In this document: positions 8,777-17,586 of the stretch, in pieces
Numbering within the stretch: position 1 is the first letter of the stretch
Layout: each line of letters begins with the position of its first letter
Source of the DNA: UBA4615 sp044368415
GTDB taxonomy: Bacteria > Pseudomonadota > Gammaproteobacteria > Burkholderiales > Burkholderiaceae_E
Reading direction: 5' to 3'
Assembly: GCA_044368415.1 (NCBI GenBank)
Contig: JBIPLJ010000016.1
Location: forward strand, 9,773 to 73,772
Length of the DNA: 64,000 bases
Made by a program: the position numbers and the translations under genes
Notes under the pieces: generated by a model
What the model saw: the letters and a program-made list of their open reading frames with translations, nothing else
Told to the model about the DNA's origin: nothing
The model's database searches: none

Positions 8777-9553
8777 GTGTACACCCCCTTCGACCTCTCC
8801 GGCCGCACCGCGCTCGTCACCGGCGGCAACGGCGGCATCGGCCTCGGCATGGCTCGGGCGCTGCTCGCCTCGGGCGCGTCGGTCGCCATCTGGGGCTCGA
8901 ACCCCGAGAAGACCGCGCGGGCCAAGGCTGCACTGGCCGCCGAGACGCCCGATGCCTCGCGGGTGCACGCCTTCGTCGCAGATGTCGGCGACGAGGCCCA
9001 GGTCGAATCGACGTTCGCAGCCTCGGTCGCCGCGCTCGGCCATGTCGACGCCTGCTTCGCCAATGCGGGCGTCTCCTCCAAGGGCACGCTTCTGACCGAC
9101 ATGAGCCTCGAGGAGTTCCGCCGCGTGCAGCGCGTCAACGTCGACGGTGTATTCCTCACGCTGCGCGCCGCCGCACGCCACATGGCCGAGCGCGGGCAGG
9201 GCGGTTCGTTGATCGCCACCTCCAGCACCGCCGCCATCGAGGGCGCCGCGCGCAACAGCCACTACGGCGCCTCCAAGGGCGCGGTCACCTCGTTCGTGCG
9301 CGCGCTGTCGGTCGAGCTCGCCCGGCACCGGATCCGCGCCAACTCGATCCTGCCCGGCTGGATCGTCACCGACATGACCGAGCGCTCAGTCAACAACCCT
9401 AAGTTCGCCGACGCCGTGATGCCGCGCATCCCCGCCCGCCGCTGGGGCGAGATCGACGACTTCGGCGGCATCGCGGTCTACCTCGCCAGCGACGCGTCGA
9501 GCTACCACACCGGCGAGCAGTTCGTGATCGACGGCGGCTACACCAAGTTCTGA
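8777..9553 (+). CDS. Short-chain dehydrogenase/reductase (SDR)
   Basis: This 258-aa classical SDR has a nucleotide-binding TGGNGGIGLG near residue 16, the NAG motif in FANAGVSS, a catalytic Ser in ATSSTAAIEG, and YGASK with Tyr and Lys. The C-terminus VIDGGYTKF is typical of 3-oxoacyl-reductase-like or gluconate-type SDRs. The start is GTG at 8777 with AGGAGA eight bases upstream; no ATG gives the full Rossmann N-terminus. A -10-like TATCAT at 8707-8712 could be its promoter. Substrate cannot be told from sequence. A metallophosphoesterase follows 17 nt later, probably in one transcript. Confidence 0.85.
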   Translation: MYTPFDLSGRTALVTGGNGGIGLGMARALLASGASVAIWGSNPEKTARAKAALAAETPDASRVHAFVADVGDEAQVESTFAASVAALGHVDACFANAGVSSKGTLLTDMSLEEFRRVQRVNVDGVFLTLRAAARHMAERGQGGSLIATSSTAAIEGAARNSHYGASKGAVTSFVRALSVELARHRIRANSILPGWIVTDMTERSVNNPKFADAVMPRIPARRWGEIDDFGGIAVYLASDASSYHTGEQFVIDGGYTKF

Positions 9554-9570
9554 ACGCGGAGGACGCTCCG

Positions 9571-10368
9571 ATGCGGTTGCTGGTGCTATCGGACCTGCAC
9601 GTCGAGTGGGCGGCCTTCGCGCCGCCCGCGCCGCCCGAGGCGTACGACCTGGTGGTGCTCGCCGGCGACATCGGCCAGGCCACGCTCGCGCTGCGCTGGG
9701 CTCGCCGCAGCTTTCCCCACCACCCGATCGTGCAGGTGGCCGGCAACCACGAGTTTTTCGACACGGTGCGCGAACCCGCGGTGCACGCGATGCGTGAGGC
9801 CGCACGCCGGCTCGACATCCACCTGCTGGAAGAAGACACGGTGCGGATCGGCGGCGTGGAGTTCGTCGGCTGCACCGTGTGGACCGACTACCGCCTGCAC
9901 GACCGCCCGGGGCGCCCAATCAGGATGTCCTCGGCGGACGCAATGGCCGGGGCGCGCCGCGTCATGCTCGACTATCACAAGATCGACGTCGGCGACCCCT
10001 TGTCGGCGACCGGGACCCGCCGCTTCACGCCCGAGGACTCGGTGGCGCTGCACGAGCACTCGCGCGCCTGGCTGCGTGAAGCGCTCGCCCGGCCGGCCGC
10101 CGGCCGCCGGGTGGTCGTCACCCACCACTTGCCGAGCTGGCATTCGGTCTCGCCCGAGTACGCCGCGGCGCCGTCGAACCCGGCCTTTGCCAGCGACCTC
10201 GACGCGCTGCTGCCTTCGGCGGACCTCTGGGTTCACGGCCATACGCACAGCTCGCACGACTACGTCGCCGGCGGCTGCCGCGTGGTCTGCAATCCGCGCG
10301 GCTATCCGATGCGCTCCGGTGGCTTCGAGAACCCCCGCTTCGATCCAGCACGCGTGCTGCTCATCTGA
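9571..10368 (+). CDS. Calcineurin-like metallophosphoesterase
   Basis: This 265-aa protein contains the phosphoesterase metal motifs in order: D-x-H in LSDLHVEW (residues 7-9), GDxx in LAGDIG, GNHE in VAGNHEFF, an H in VVVTHHLPS, and GHxH in WVHGHTHSSHD. The ribosome binding site GGAGG lies 9 nt upstream of ATG 9571. It lacks a signal peptide, so it acts in the cytoplasm. Related proteins are annotated as Ser/Thr phosphatase-like or nucleotide phosphoesterases; the substrate is unknown. Confidence 0.85.
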   Translation: MRLLVLSDLHVEWAAFAPPAPPEAYDLVVLAGDIGQATLALRWARRSFPHHPIVQVAGNHEFFDTVREPAVHAMREAARRLDIHLLEEDTVRIGGVEFVGCTVWTDYRLHDRPGRPIRMSSADAMAGARRVMLDYHKIDVGDPLSATGTRRFTPEDSVALHEHSRAWLREALARPAAGRRVVVTHHLPSWHSVSPEYAAAPSNPAFASDLDALLPSADLWVHGHTHSSHDYVAGGCRVVCNPRGYPMRSGGFENPRFDPARVLLI

Positions 10369-10445
10369 CAAGTCCATCCGTCGGCCGATCGTCGGCCGTC
10401 GCATGCGTGCCACTGCCTGCGCGCAGGGAGGTGGCTCGCCTCACG

Positions 10446-12179
10446 ATGAGGCCCATGGGAGTCGTCGACGCACTGCGGAGGGTTCGTTCACCGCGATCCA
10501 CAGAGGTTCCTCGTATCGCCGCGGCCCTGCGCGAGGACAGCTCGAGCGGGCTGATGCGGCTCGCCCGATTCGCCGACACGCTGGAGCGCCGCGCTGATTC
10601 GCCGGACACCCGGCTGGCCACGCTCGAGACGCTGCGCGCGGACTGGATCGCGGTGATCCAACCGCTGCTCGAGGCCCTGCGCAACCGCCCGATCCCGTTC
10701 GCCGCCGACGAGATCGCCCGTTTCCATCGCCTGGGTCTGGCGCTGCGCGCGGTGCGCAACGCCTATAAGCGCGTGTACGCGGATCTGCGCGCCGCGGCCG
10801 CCGAGGGCCCCGTGGCGCCCGCGTCGACCCCGGCGCTGCTCGCGCTAGCACGCGCGCTCGATGCGCAATCGCGGCTGCTGGTGGGCGCCGGGCGGCTGCG
10901 CATCGCGCTGCACCGCGACGAATGGGACGCGCTGTGCCGGCTCGCATTCCCGCTGTGGTCGGCTGGCGCGCTCGATATGTCCTTTCCGGAGCCCTCCATC
11001 CCCGTGGGCGAGCGCTGCGGCCCGCCGCGCACGGCGTTCGTCACCCCGCTGCTGCTGCGACTGCTCGAGCCGCTCGGCCTGTCGGGCGACGCGCTCGAGC
11101 ATGCGCTGCGCGTCGCGCGCCACTCGGCGGCGCGCACGGGCGCATCGATCGACGTCGACGGTCTGCCGCATACGAGCGCCGATGGCCCCGCGTTCATGGT
11201 GTCCGTCCACCACACGGTTCGTCTCGACACGAGCCAGGCGCACGCGATGATCCTGCGCTGCCGAGAGCGGCTCGCGCAGGGCGCCTCGCCCGAGTCGATC
11301 GGACTGCGCACGCGGCTCGCGCCTGCGGCCGTAGATGCGCAGCTCGCGCAGCTCGCCGTCGTCTGGGGACCGCATCACGTGCCCACGCCGCTGGTGCGTC
11401 CGCCGCTGTCGCGGGCGCTGCTCGCGGTCGGCCTGCCGCGTGCGCTGAAGCGCCACAACACGCCGACGCTGGTGGACGACACGGTGCCGGTCGAGATGGC
11501 GGCCGCCGGCGCGGACGGCCTCTCGCCCTATGTCTACGGCCGTTTCGGCGGCGGCGGTGCGTTCGAGTTTGGGACCGAGGCGGATCGCTCCCGCGGGTCG
11601 GCGGGCGAGGCGGCGCGCACAGCCGCCGCCGCCGCCGCCGCGCTGCGCGACACGGACAACCTCGCGCTGATGGAGCGCATTGGCGAGCCGGTCCGCTGGC
11701 GCGGGCAGGACGCCCGCCGCGCGGTGTTCGCGCGCGCCTCCGAGAGGCCGCGGCTGCGTCTCGGGCAGCTGGTCGCGGTGTTGCCGATACTTGCCGCGCC
11801 GCGCGGCATGCTCGCCGGTCGTCGTAGACCCGGCTCCGGCCCGTCGCGCCTGCTCGTCGGCACGGTGGTGACGCTCACGCAGACTGGCTCGGCCGACAGC
11901 CGCGAGCCGTTCGGCCATAACGTCGGCATCGAGTTCTGGTCGGGCGCGCCGGTGCCGGTCAGGGTGCGTTTCGCGTCGAACGGCGGCGGCGAGGGCGCCT
12001 GGTGGTTCCCGGCGGCCACCGGGTCGGCGCCCGCGTCGCTGGTCCTGCGGCGCGACCGATTCGAGGGCGCGACCGAGGTCTCGGTGCGCGACGTCCTCGG
12101 CGAGCGTGGGCTGCGCCTCGTCAAGCTGATCGAGCGCGGCATCGACCACGATCGCGTCGAGGTCGAGCAGCCCGGCTGA
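10446..12179 (+). CDS. Large protein of unknown function with helical N-terminus and beta-rich C-terminus
   Basis: The product is about 577 aa and I do not recognise the family firmly. The first 200 residues look helical (LERRADSPDTRLATLETLRAD, LRAVRNAYKRVYADLRAAA). The middle contains a Gly- and Ala-rich linker (FGGGGAFEFG, then AAAAAAAL). The last 150 residues are beta-rich (RLLVGTVVTLTQTG, VRVRFASNGG, ASLVLRRDRFEG). A PilZ-like fold for the end is possible but the c-di-GMP RxxxR and DxSxxG signature is not evident. GGGAGGT at 10426-10432 may be the ribosome binding site; starts at 10407 (GTG), 10446 and 10455 are all possible. Codon use matches its neighbours, so it is real and resident. 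Confidence 0.6.
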   Translation: MRPMGVVDALRRVRSPRSTEVPRIAAALREDSSSGLMRLARFADTLERRADSPDTRLATLETLRADWIAVIQPLLEALRNRPIPFAADEIARFHRLGLALRAVRNAYKRVYADLRAAAAEGPVAPASTPALLALARALDAQSRLLVGAGRLRIALHRDEWDALCRLAFPLWSAGALDMSFPEPSIPVGERCGPPRTAFVTPLLLRLLEPLGLSGDALEHALRVARHSAARTGASIDVDGLPHTSADGPAFMVSVHHTVRLDTSQAHAMILRCRERLAQGASPESIGLRTRLAPAAVDAQLAQLAVVWGPHHVPTPLVRPPLSRALLAVGLPRALKRHNTPTLVDDTVPVEMAAAGADGLSPYVYGRFGGGGAFEFGTEADRSRGSAGEAARTAAAAAAALRDTDNLALMERIGEPVRWRGQDARRAVFARASERPRLRLGQLVAVLPILAAPRGMLAGRRRPGSGPSRLLVGTVVTLTQTGSADSREPFGHNVGIEFWSGAPVPVRVRFASNGGGEGAWWFPAATGSAPASLVLRRDRFEGATEVSVRDVLGERGLRLVKLIERGIDHDRVEVEQPG

Positions 12180-12245
12180 CGCGCCGGGAGTGCTCTCGAT
12201 TCGCGATACCATCGGCGCTCGTCGCACCCCCCTACACCCCACACG

Positions 12246-12707
12246 ATGGCCGGCCTCGACAAGAGCACTCCGACGCCGACCCGAATCGTCGTCCACACCC
12301 AGTCCCGCGCGCTGGAGATCGCCTTCACCGACGGCGCAGCGTTCCGGCTCCCGTTCGAGCTGCTGCGGGTGTACTCGCCGTCGGCCGAGGTGCGCGGCCA
12401 CGGGCCCGGGCAGGAGGTGCTGCAGGTCGGCAAGCGGGAGGTCGGCGTGATCACCGTCGAGCCGGTCGGCCACTACGCCATCCAGCCTCACTTCTCCGAC
12501 GGCCATTCCACGGGCATCTTTTCGTGGGACTACCTGCACTGGCTCGGCACGAACCACGACCGGCTCTGGGAAGAGTATCTCGGGCGCCTGCAGGCTGCTG
12601 GTTCGAGCCGCGATGTCGGCGGGTCGTCGCTCGTCGCGCCCGCCGTGGTCTCCGCGGTCTCGGGCACCCCGATCGCCGCGGTCTCGATGGCGCGGCCCCG
12701 CTCGTGA
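12246..12707 (+). CDS. DUF971-domain protein
   Basis: The product is 153 aa. The core (residues 10-105) matches the DUF971 / gamma-butyrobetaine-hydroxylase N-terminal-like domain: IVVHTQSRALEIAFTDG, FRLPFELLRVYSPSAEV, GHYAIQPHFSDGHSTGIFSW. It is followed by an Ala/Ser/Val tail. The gene sits directly upstream of ubiE and overlaps it by 4 nt (GTGA), the usual arrangement in Betaproteobacteria. It may act in Fe-S or quinone metabolism, but the biochemical role is unknown. A -10-like TACCAT at 12207-12212 precedes it. Confidence 0.85.
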   Translation: MAGLDKSTPTPTRIVVHTQSRALEIAFTDGAAFRLPFELLRVYSPSAEVRGHGPGQEVLQVGKREVGVITVEPVGHYAIQPHFSDGHSTGIFSWDYLHWLGTNHDRLWEEYLGRLQAAGSSRDVGGSSLVAPAVVSAVSGTPIAAVSMARPRS

Positions 12708-13495
12708 GCAACCGGCAGGACGGTGCGCCGTCCCTCGGCGACACGGGCGCGCGAGGCGACCCGAATGCGACCCATTTCGGATTCCGCACCGTTCCGCTCG
12801 GTCAGAAGGCCGAGAAGGTGGCCGAGGTCTTCGATTCGGTCGCCAGCCGCTACGACGTGATGAACGACCTGATGTCGGCCGGCCTGCACCGCGCCTGGAA
12901 GGCGTTCACGGTGCGGCACGCGGCGCTGCGCCCGGGCATGAAGGTGCTCGACATTGCCGGCGGTACCGGCGACCTCGCCCGTGCCTTCGCCCAGCGCGTC
13001 GGCCCCGAGGGCGAAGTCTGGCTGACCGACATCAACGGCTCGATGCTCGGCGTCGGCCGGGACCGTCTCCTGGACGAGGGCCTGATGCTGCCGGTGGCGC
13101 AGTGCGACGCCGAGGCGCTGCCCTTCCCCGACGGCCGCTTCGACCGGGTGACGGTAGCCTTCGGGTTGCGCAACATGACCCGCAAGGAGGCCGCACTGCG
13201 CGAGATGCACCGTGTGCTCGCCCCAGGCGGCAAGCTGCTGGTGCTGGAGTTCTCCAAGGTCTGGAAGCCCATCGCGCCCGTCTACGACGCCTATTCGTTC
13301 GGCGTCCTGCCCCAGCTCGGCCGGCTGGTCGCAGGTGACGCCGACAGTTACCGGTACCTCGCCGAGTCGATCCGTATGCATCCCGACCAGCCGAGCCTGG
13401 GTGCACTGATGGAAACCGCCGGATTCGGACGCGTTCGCTGGCACAACCTGACGCTCGGTGTTGTGGCCCTACACGAAGGCGTGAGATTCTCGTGA
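12704..13495 (+). CDS. ubiE: Ubiquinone/menaquinone C-methyltransferase UbiE
   Basis: This 263-aa class I SAM methyltransferase has UbiE signatures: HFGFRTVPLGQKAEKVAEVF, YDVMNDLMSAGLHRAWK, motif I VLDIAGGTGDLA, FGLRNMT and VLEFSKVWKP. UbiE methylates C2 of the demethoxy-benzoquinol intermediate in ubiquinone synthesis. The start is GTG at 12704, overlapping the DUF971 stop. Neighbours (Tim44-domain gene, ubiJ) support the role. ubiB, which often follows ubiJ in related genomes, is not in this window. Confidence 0.95.
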   Translation: MSNRQDGAPSLGDTGARGDPNATHFGFRTVPLGQKAEKVAEVFDSVASRYDVMNDLMSAGLHRAWKAFTVRHAALRPGMKVLDIAGGTGDLARAFAQRVGPEGEVWLTDINGSMLGVGRDRLLDEGLMLPVAQCDAEALPFPDGRFDRVTVAFGLRNMTRKEAALREMHRVLAPGGKLLVLEFSKVWKPIAPVYDAYSFGVLPQLGRLVAGDADSYRYLAESIRMHPDQPSLGALMETAGFGRVRWHNLTLGVVALHEGVRFS

Positions 13496-13589
13496 TCGGC
13501 AAGGTCCGGCGCTACGCTACGACGGACATTCAGTCACCAGGCAGGGCATGGGCCTTGCCGCGCACGAACACTGCTTCTAGGAGAAGACG

Positions 13590-14567
13590 ATGAGGACACT
13601 CTGGATCGCGCTGATCGCCGTATTCGCCGCCACGACGATCGGCCTCGCCGACGCCGAGGCCAAGCGGATGGCCAGCGGCAAGAGCGTCGGCAAGCAGGCC
13701 CCCAGCGGGGTGATGCAGCGCGACGCGACGCCGTCCTCGCCTGCGGGCGCCTCGCCTGCAGGCCCGAGCGCGACGCCGTCCGCGCCTGCGGCGCCGTCCG
13801 CCGCCGCCGCGGCCCGCCCGGCAGCGCCTGCCGCCGCCGCCGCCGCGACCGGCGGCAAACGCTGGCTCGCCCCGCTTGCCGGCCTGGCCGCGGGTCTGGG
13901 TCTGGCGGCGCTTGCCAGCCATCTCGGCTTTGGTGACGAACTGGCCTCGTTCATGATGATCGCGCTGCTCGCAGTTGCCGCGCTCGTCGTCGTGCGCCTG
14001 ATCATGTCCCGCCGTGCCGCGTCGCAGCAGCGCCCGGCCTTCGCCGGTGCCACGCCGTACGCCTACACCGGCCTCGGCCAGGAGGCTTCGGTGCCCAACT
14101 ACCAGCCGGCGCCCGCGTCGGCGGCTAGCCGCGAGCAGCCGATGGATACCGTCCGAGCGGCCGCGCAGCCGGTGGTGTCCGGGGCGATCCCGGAGGGCTT
14201 CGATGCCGAAGGCTTCGTGCGCAATGCGAAGGTCTACTTCGTTCGCCTGCAGGCCGCCTTCGACGCCGGCGACACTGCCGACCTGCGCGAGTTCACCAGC
14301 CCCGAGATGTTCGCCGAGCTCAAGCTCGAGATCGACGAGCGCAATGGTGCGCCCAACCAGACCGACGTGATCACGCTCGACGCGCGCCTGCTCGGCGTGG
14401 AGACCGGTGCGAGCGAGCACCTGGCCAGCGTGCGCTTCTCGGGCACGCTGCGCGAGCAGCCTGACGCCTCCCCCGAGGCCTTCGACGAGGTCTGGAACTT
14501 CGAGCGTCCCGCGGCCGGCACCGGCGGCTGGGTGCTCGCCGGCATCCAGCAGCTCTCCCGCGCCTGA
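13590..14567 (+). CDS. Tim44-domain membrane protein
   Basis: The product is 325 aa. An N-terminal signal/anchor (MRTLWIALIAVFAATTIGLA) is followed by an Ala/Pro/Ser-rich linker (about residues 40-90), two hydrophobic segments (about 92-140), and a C-terminal Tim44 domain (about 205-325; EGFVRNAKVYFVRLQAAFD...EFTSPEMFAELK). Bacterial Tim44-like proteins of this type sit in the inner membrane with unknown function. The gene is a standard partner between ubiE and ubiJ in Betaproteobacteria. AGGAGAAG just upstream is a good ribosome binding site. Confidence 0.85.
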   Translation: MRTLWIALIAVFAATTIGLADAEAKRMASGKSVGKQAPSGVMQRDATPSSPAGASPAGPSATPSAPAAPSAAAAARPAAPAAAAAATGGKRWLAPLAGLAAGLGLAALASHLGFGDELASFMMIALLAVAALVVVRLIMSRRAASQQRPAFAGATPYAYTGLGQEASVPNYQPAPASAASREQPMDTVRAAAQPVVSGAIPEGFDAEGFVRNAKVYFVRLQAAFDAGDTADLREFTSPEMFAELKLEIDERNGAPNQTDVITLDARLLGVETGASEHLASVRFSGTLREQPDASPEAFDEVWNFERPAAGTGGWVLAGIQQLSRA

Positions 14568-14572
14568 GCCCG

Positions 14573-15184
14573 ATGGCAGGGGTCCCGCTGCCGCTTGCAC
14601 AGACGGCGCTGTCCGCGCTGAACCACGTGCTGCGGCAGCAGGCCTGGGCACGCGACCGGCTCCGCGCCCATGCGGGGCGCACGGTCCGGGTCGTCGTCGC
14701 CACGCCGCTCGGTCCGGTCCGCGCCGACGCGCGGATCGCCGACCAAGGCATGCTCGAGGTGGCCGAGGTGGCATCGCCGACGGTGACGCTGTCTCTAACC
14801 CCGTCGATCGACGCGCTGTTCGGCATGCTTCGCGATGGCCCGCGCGGTCTGACTGGTCACCTGAAGGTCGATGGCGACGTGATGGTCGCCGCCGCCGTCG
14901 GCGAGATCGCCCAGCATCTGCGCTGGGACGTCGAGGAGGACCTGAGCAAGGTCTTCGGCGACCGCGTCGCCCACCGCATGGGCGAGACCGCCCGTGAAGG
15001 CGTTCGCCAGGCAGACGACCTGCGTGGCCGCGTCGAGACCGGACTGCGCCAGTTCCTGGTGCAGGAAGATCCGCAGCTCGTCGGTTGCGAGGACCTCCGC
15101 ACACTGTCGGAGGCGATCGAGGGTCTGGAGGCGGTGGTCCGGCGCGCGGAAGCCGCCATTCCGGTGAGCCCCGCTTGCGGCTGA
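14573..15184 (+). CDS. ubiJ: SCP2-domain ubiquinone-biosynthesis accessory factor UbiJ
   Basis: The product is 203 aa. The N-terminal two thirds match the SCP2-like domain of UbiJ, with ALNHVLRQQAWARDRL at the start and a GHLKVDGDVMVAAAVGEI core. A C-terminal amphipathic helix (LRTLSEAIEGLEAVVRRAEAA) follows. UbiJ binds hydrophobic intermediates in the soluble Ubi complex. It starts 5 nt after the Tim44 gene and ends the ubi cluster; the next gene is convergent. Confidence 0.88.
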   Translation: MAGVPLPLAQTALSALNHVLRQQAWARDRLRAHAGRTVRVVVATPLGPVRADARIADQGMLEVAEVASPTVTLSLTPSIDALFGMLRDGPRGLTGHLKVDGDVMVAAAVGEIAQHLRWDVEEDLSKVFGDRVAHRMGETAREGVRQADDLRGRVETGLRQFLVQEDPQLVGCEDLRTLSEAIEGLEAVVRRAEAAIPVSPACG

Positions 15185-15242
15185 GGCTGAGTCCCGCCCT
15201 GCGGCCGGTCCCCTCCGGGCGGCCGAGCTCCGCCTGGTCCGC

Positions 15243-16247
15243 CTAGAACCCGTCGACCAGCGCCTGCACTGCGTCGCGGCCTAGGCCCGCGGCGAGCGCC
15301 AACGAGGCCAGCAGCCGCGCCTTGTGCGGAGACAGCCAACCCGCCGCGACGAACCCGCCGGCATCGTCATCGACGCCCGCGTTGCGGGTCACCGGCCCAT
15401 TTGCCACGCGGCTCGCCCGGATCACCAGGCAGCCGGCCGCCGCGGCCGCGGACAGCGCGTCGCGCATCGGGTCGGACACGGTGCCGTGGCCGGTGCCGGA
15501 CACTACCAGCCCGCGCGCGCCGCGCGACAGCAGGAAGGTGACGATCGCCGGATCCGCATCGACATGCTGGGCAACGATGTCCACACGCGGTAGCGCGGCC
15601 GGCAGCGTCGTCAGCCGAGCAAGCAGCGACGGGCGGCGGGCGGCCGCCTCGGCCGCGGGCAGGTGCCAGTGCGGGCGCCCATCGAGGATCGAGGCCAGCG
15701 GCGCACCATCGCGGGCGACGAAGGCGTCGGTGCGCGAGGTGTGGACCTTGGCCGCGCGGTCCGCCCCGAAGACCTGGTCGTTCATCAGCACCAGCGCGCC
15801 GGCGCCGCGGGCGGCGGGGTCGACTGCGACCGCGGCCGCCGCGTACAGGTTCATCGGTCCGTCTGCACCGATCGCGGTCGCCGGCCGCATTGCGCCGGTC
15901 AGCACGACCGGCACGCCGCGCGGGCAGGCGAGGTCGAGCAGCAGCGCGCTCTCCTCCAGGGTGTCGGTGCCATGGGTCACGACGATGCCGGCCAGGCCAG
16001 GGTCGGCCTGCGCGGCGCGGATCCGGGCCACGAGCGCGAGGTGGTGGGCGCCGGTCATGTGCTGGCTGCCGATCGCGAACGGCTGCTCGGCTTCGATGCG
16101 GGCGAGCCCGCGCAGCGCCGGGACGGCATCGACCAGGGCGGCGACCGGCACCGCGCCGGGTCGGTAGCCCTGGGTGCGGTCGGCGGAGGGCGCGGCACCG
16201 GCGATGGTGCCGCCGGTGGCGATCAGCAGCAGGCGGGGGAGGTCCAT
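15243..16247 (-). CDS. L-asparaginase
   Basis: This 334-aa protein has both asparaginase signatures: IATGGTIAG, with nucleophile Thr14, and VVTHGTDTLEES with the second Thr-Asp pair. GLVVSGTGHGT and an N-terminus without a signal peptide suggest a cytoplasmic enzyme that hydrolyses asparagine to aspartate. The gene is convergent with ubiJ and divergent from the HNH gene. Whether it is a type I or type II enzyme in substrate affinity cannot be told here. Confidence 0.9.
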   Translation of the reverse strand: MDLPRLLLIATGGTIAGAAPSADRTQGYRPGAVPVAALVDAVPALRGLARIEAEQPFAIGSQHMTGAHHLALVARIRAAQADPGLAGIVVTHGTDTLEESALLLDLACPRGVPVVLTGAMRPATAIGADGPMNLYAAAAVAVDPAARGAGALVLMNDQVFGADRAAKVHTSRTDAFVARDGAPLASILDGRPHWHLPAAEAAARRPSLLARLTTLPAALPRVDIVAQHVDADPAIVTFLLSRGARGLVVSGTGHGTVSDPMRDALSAAAAAGCLVIRASRVANGPVTRNAGVDDDAGGFVAAGWLSPHKARLLASLALAAGLGRDAVQALVDGF

Positions 16248-16348
16248 CCCGCGATCCTACCGGCGGGCCGTCACGGTTTCGACATGCGTGCGGCGCACTG
16301 CGCCGGTATGATCAGTCGTACGGTACTTTCACGGAACGGATGCACCCG

Positions 16349-17005
16349 ATGCACGACATCCTCGTTCTCGACGTCGCCGGTACGCCGGTGAGGTGGGTCG
16401 ACCACGAGTCCGCTGCGGCGTACTACGCGGGCGGAAAGGTGCGTTGGGAGCTCGGCGTCGACCGCCTCGTGCTGCACGGCGGCATCAGCCGCCTGCACGG
16501 GCGGCGCTCCACGCTCGAGATCGCGGCAATCATCGCGATCGAAGGCCCACGCTGGAAGGTGCGCGGCACCGAGGACCGCGCACCGCTTTCGCGCTCCATG
16601 GTCTTCGCTCGCGACCGCCATGTCTGCGCATACTGCGGCGGGCGCTTCACGCAGGCGGCCCTGGAGATGGAGCACGTCACCCCGAGCTCGCGCGGCGGGC
16701 TCACCGTCTGGCAGAACGTGGTGTCGGCCTGCCGCGCCTGCAACCAGCGCAAGGGCAACCGCACGCCCGAGTCGGCATCCATGCCGCTGCTCTATGTGCC
16801 CTACGTCCCGAACCGGCACGAGGCGTTCATCCTCGCGAACCGTCGGATCCTCGCCGACCAGATGCACTTCCTGCTCGCCGGCGTGCCGCGTCACTCGCGG
16901 CTGTGGGTATCCGATGAGGCGCCGGATCAGCCGGCGGTCTCGGTGCTCGGGCTGAGGAAGCGCGCACCGCACCCGTCCGGCGGCAAGGGCCGCGAGAACA
17001 GGTAG
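16349..17005 (+). CDS. HNH endonuclease
   Basis: The 218-aa product starts MHDILVLDVAGTPVRW (an ATG at 16340 is also in frame, but its GGAA is too close). Residues 80-140 form an HNH nuclease domain with paired zinc cysteines: CAYCGG, MEHVTPSSRGG with the catalytic His, WQNVVSACRACNQRKGN. The N-terminal domain and the LLYVPYVPNRHEAFIL segment match a widespread betaproteobacterial chromosomal HNH family that is not obviously mobile. A -10-like TATGAT at 16307-16312 lies upstream. Physiological role unknown. Confidence 0.85.
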   Translation: MHDILVLDVAGTPVRWVDHESAAAYYAGGKVRWELGVDRLVLHGGISRLHGRRSTLEIAAIIAIEGPRWKVRGTEDRAPLSRSMVFARDRHVCAYCGGRFTQAALEMEHVTPSSRGGLTVWQNVVSACRACNQRKGNRTPESASMPLLYVPYVPNRHEAFILANRRILADQMHFLLAGVPRHSRLWVSDEAPDQPAVSVLGLRKRAPHPSGGKGRENR

Positions 17006-17045
17006 CCCTGGATCTCGAGGCAGCCTGTCTTGGGGGGGCGACGCG

Positions 17046-17564
17046 ATGATTGACGACGACGCGCTGCGGATCTGGGAGCTGGCGAGCCATCTGGTGACGG
17101 TGATCGGCCTGCCGCTGGCGGCGTTCGCGCTGTGGCGCGAGTCGCGAGCCGAGCGCGACAACGAGCGCAAGGAGATCGAGCAGCGCGACGAGGAGACCTA
17201 CCTGCGGCTGTCCGAACAGTACGCCGAGTTCGTCCGGGACGTGCTGGCCTATCCCGAGCTCGGACTGCATCCGCGGCTGCCGCCGCCCTCCGGCCTCGAC
17301 GCCGACCAGGCGGCGCGCCGGTTGCTGTTCTTCGAGATGCTGATCGGCCTCTTCGAGCGTGTCTACATCCTGCTGTACGACGAGGCGTCCGACCCGCAGG
17401 GAGCGAGGCGCTGGCAGTCCTGGGCCGACACGATGCAGCAATGGTGTGTTCGCGACGACTTCCGCGAGTCGCTGCCCGGCCTGCTGGTCGGGGAGGATCC
17501 GGCGTTCTGCGCCTATATCCTCGGGCTGTGCGAGGCGCCGGGTCCGCCCGCAAGCGCGGTGTGA
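17046..17564 (+). CDS. Hypothetical membrane-anchored helical protein
   Basis: The product is 172 aa. One N-terminal transmembrane segment (ELASHLVTVIGLPLAAFAL) is followed by a charged helix (SRAERDNERKEIEQRDEETY) and a helical cytoplasmic domain containing FFEMLIGLFERVYILLYD. The layout resembles small membrane proteins of unknown function annotated near ion transporters. It starts 40 nt after the HNH gene and a G7 run at 17032-17038 lies just upstream of the start. Convergent with the antiporter operon. Confidence 0.6.
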   Translation: MIDDDALRIWELASHLVTVIGLPLAAFALWRESRAERDNERKEIEQRDEETYLRLSEQYAEFVRDVLAYPELGLHPRLPPPSGLDADQAARRLLFFEMLIGLFERVYILLYDEASDPQGARRWQSWADTMQQWCVRDDFRESLPGLLVGEDPAFCAYILGLCEAPGPPASAV

Positions 17565-17586
17565 CACAGCAGCCGTGGCCGTGCGC

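Noticed and set aside
15184..15243. Missing ubiB treated as a deletion
   Set aside because: The ubiE-Tim44-ubiJ cluster simply ends here; ubiB may lie elsewhere and no remnant is visible.
15241..16391. Plus-strand frames antisense to the asparaginase gene
   Set aside because: No motif, no ribosome binding site, and the minus frame is a clear enzyme.
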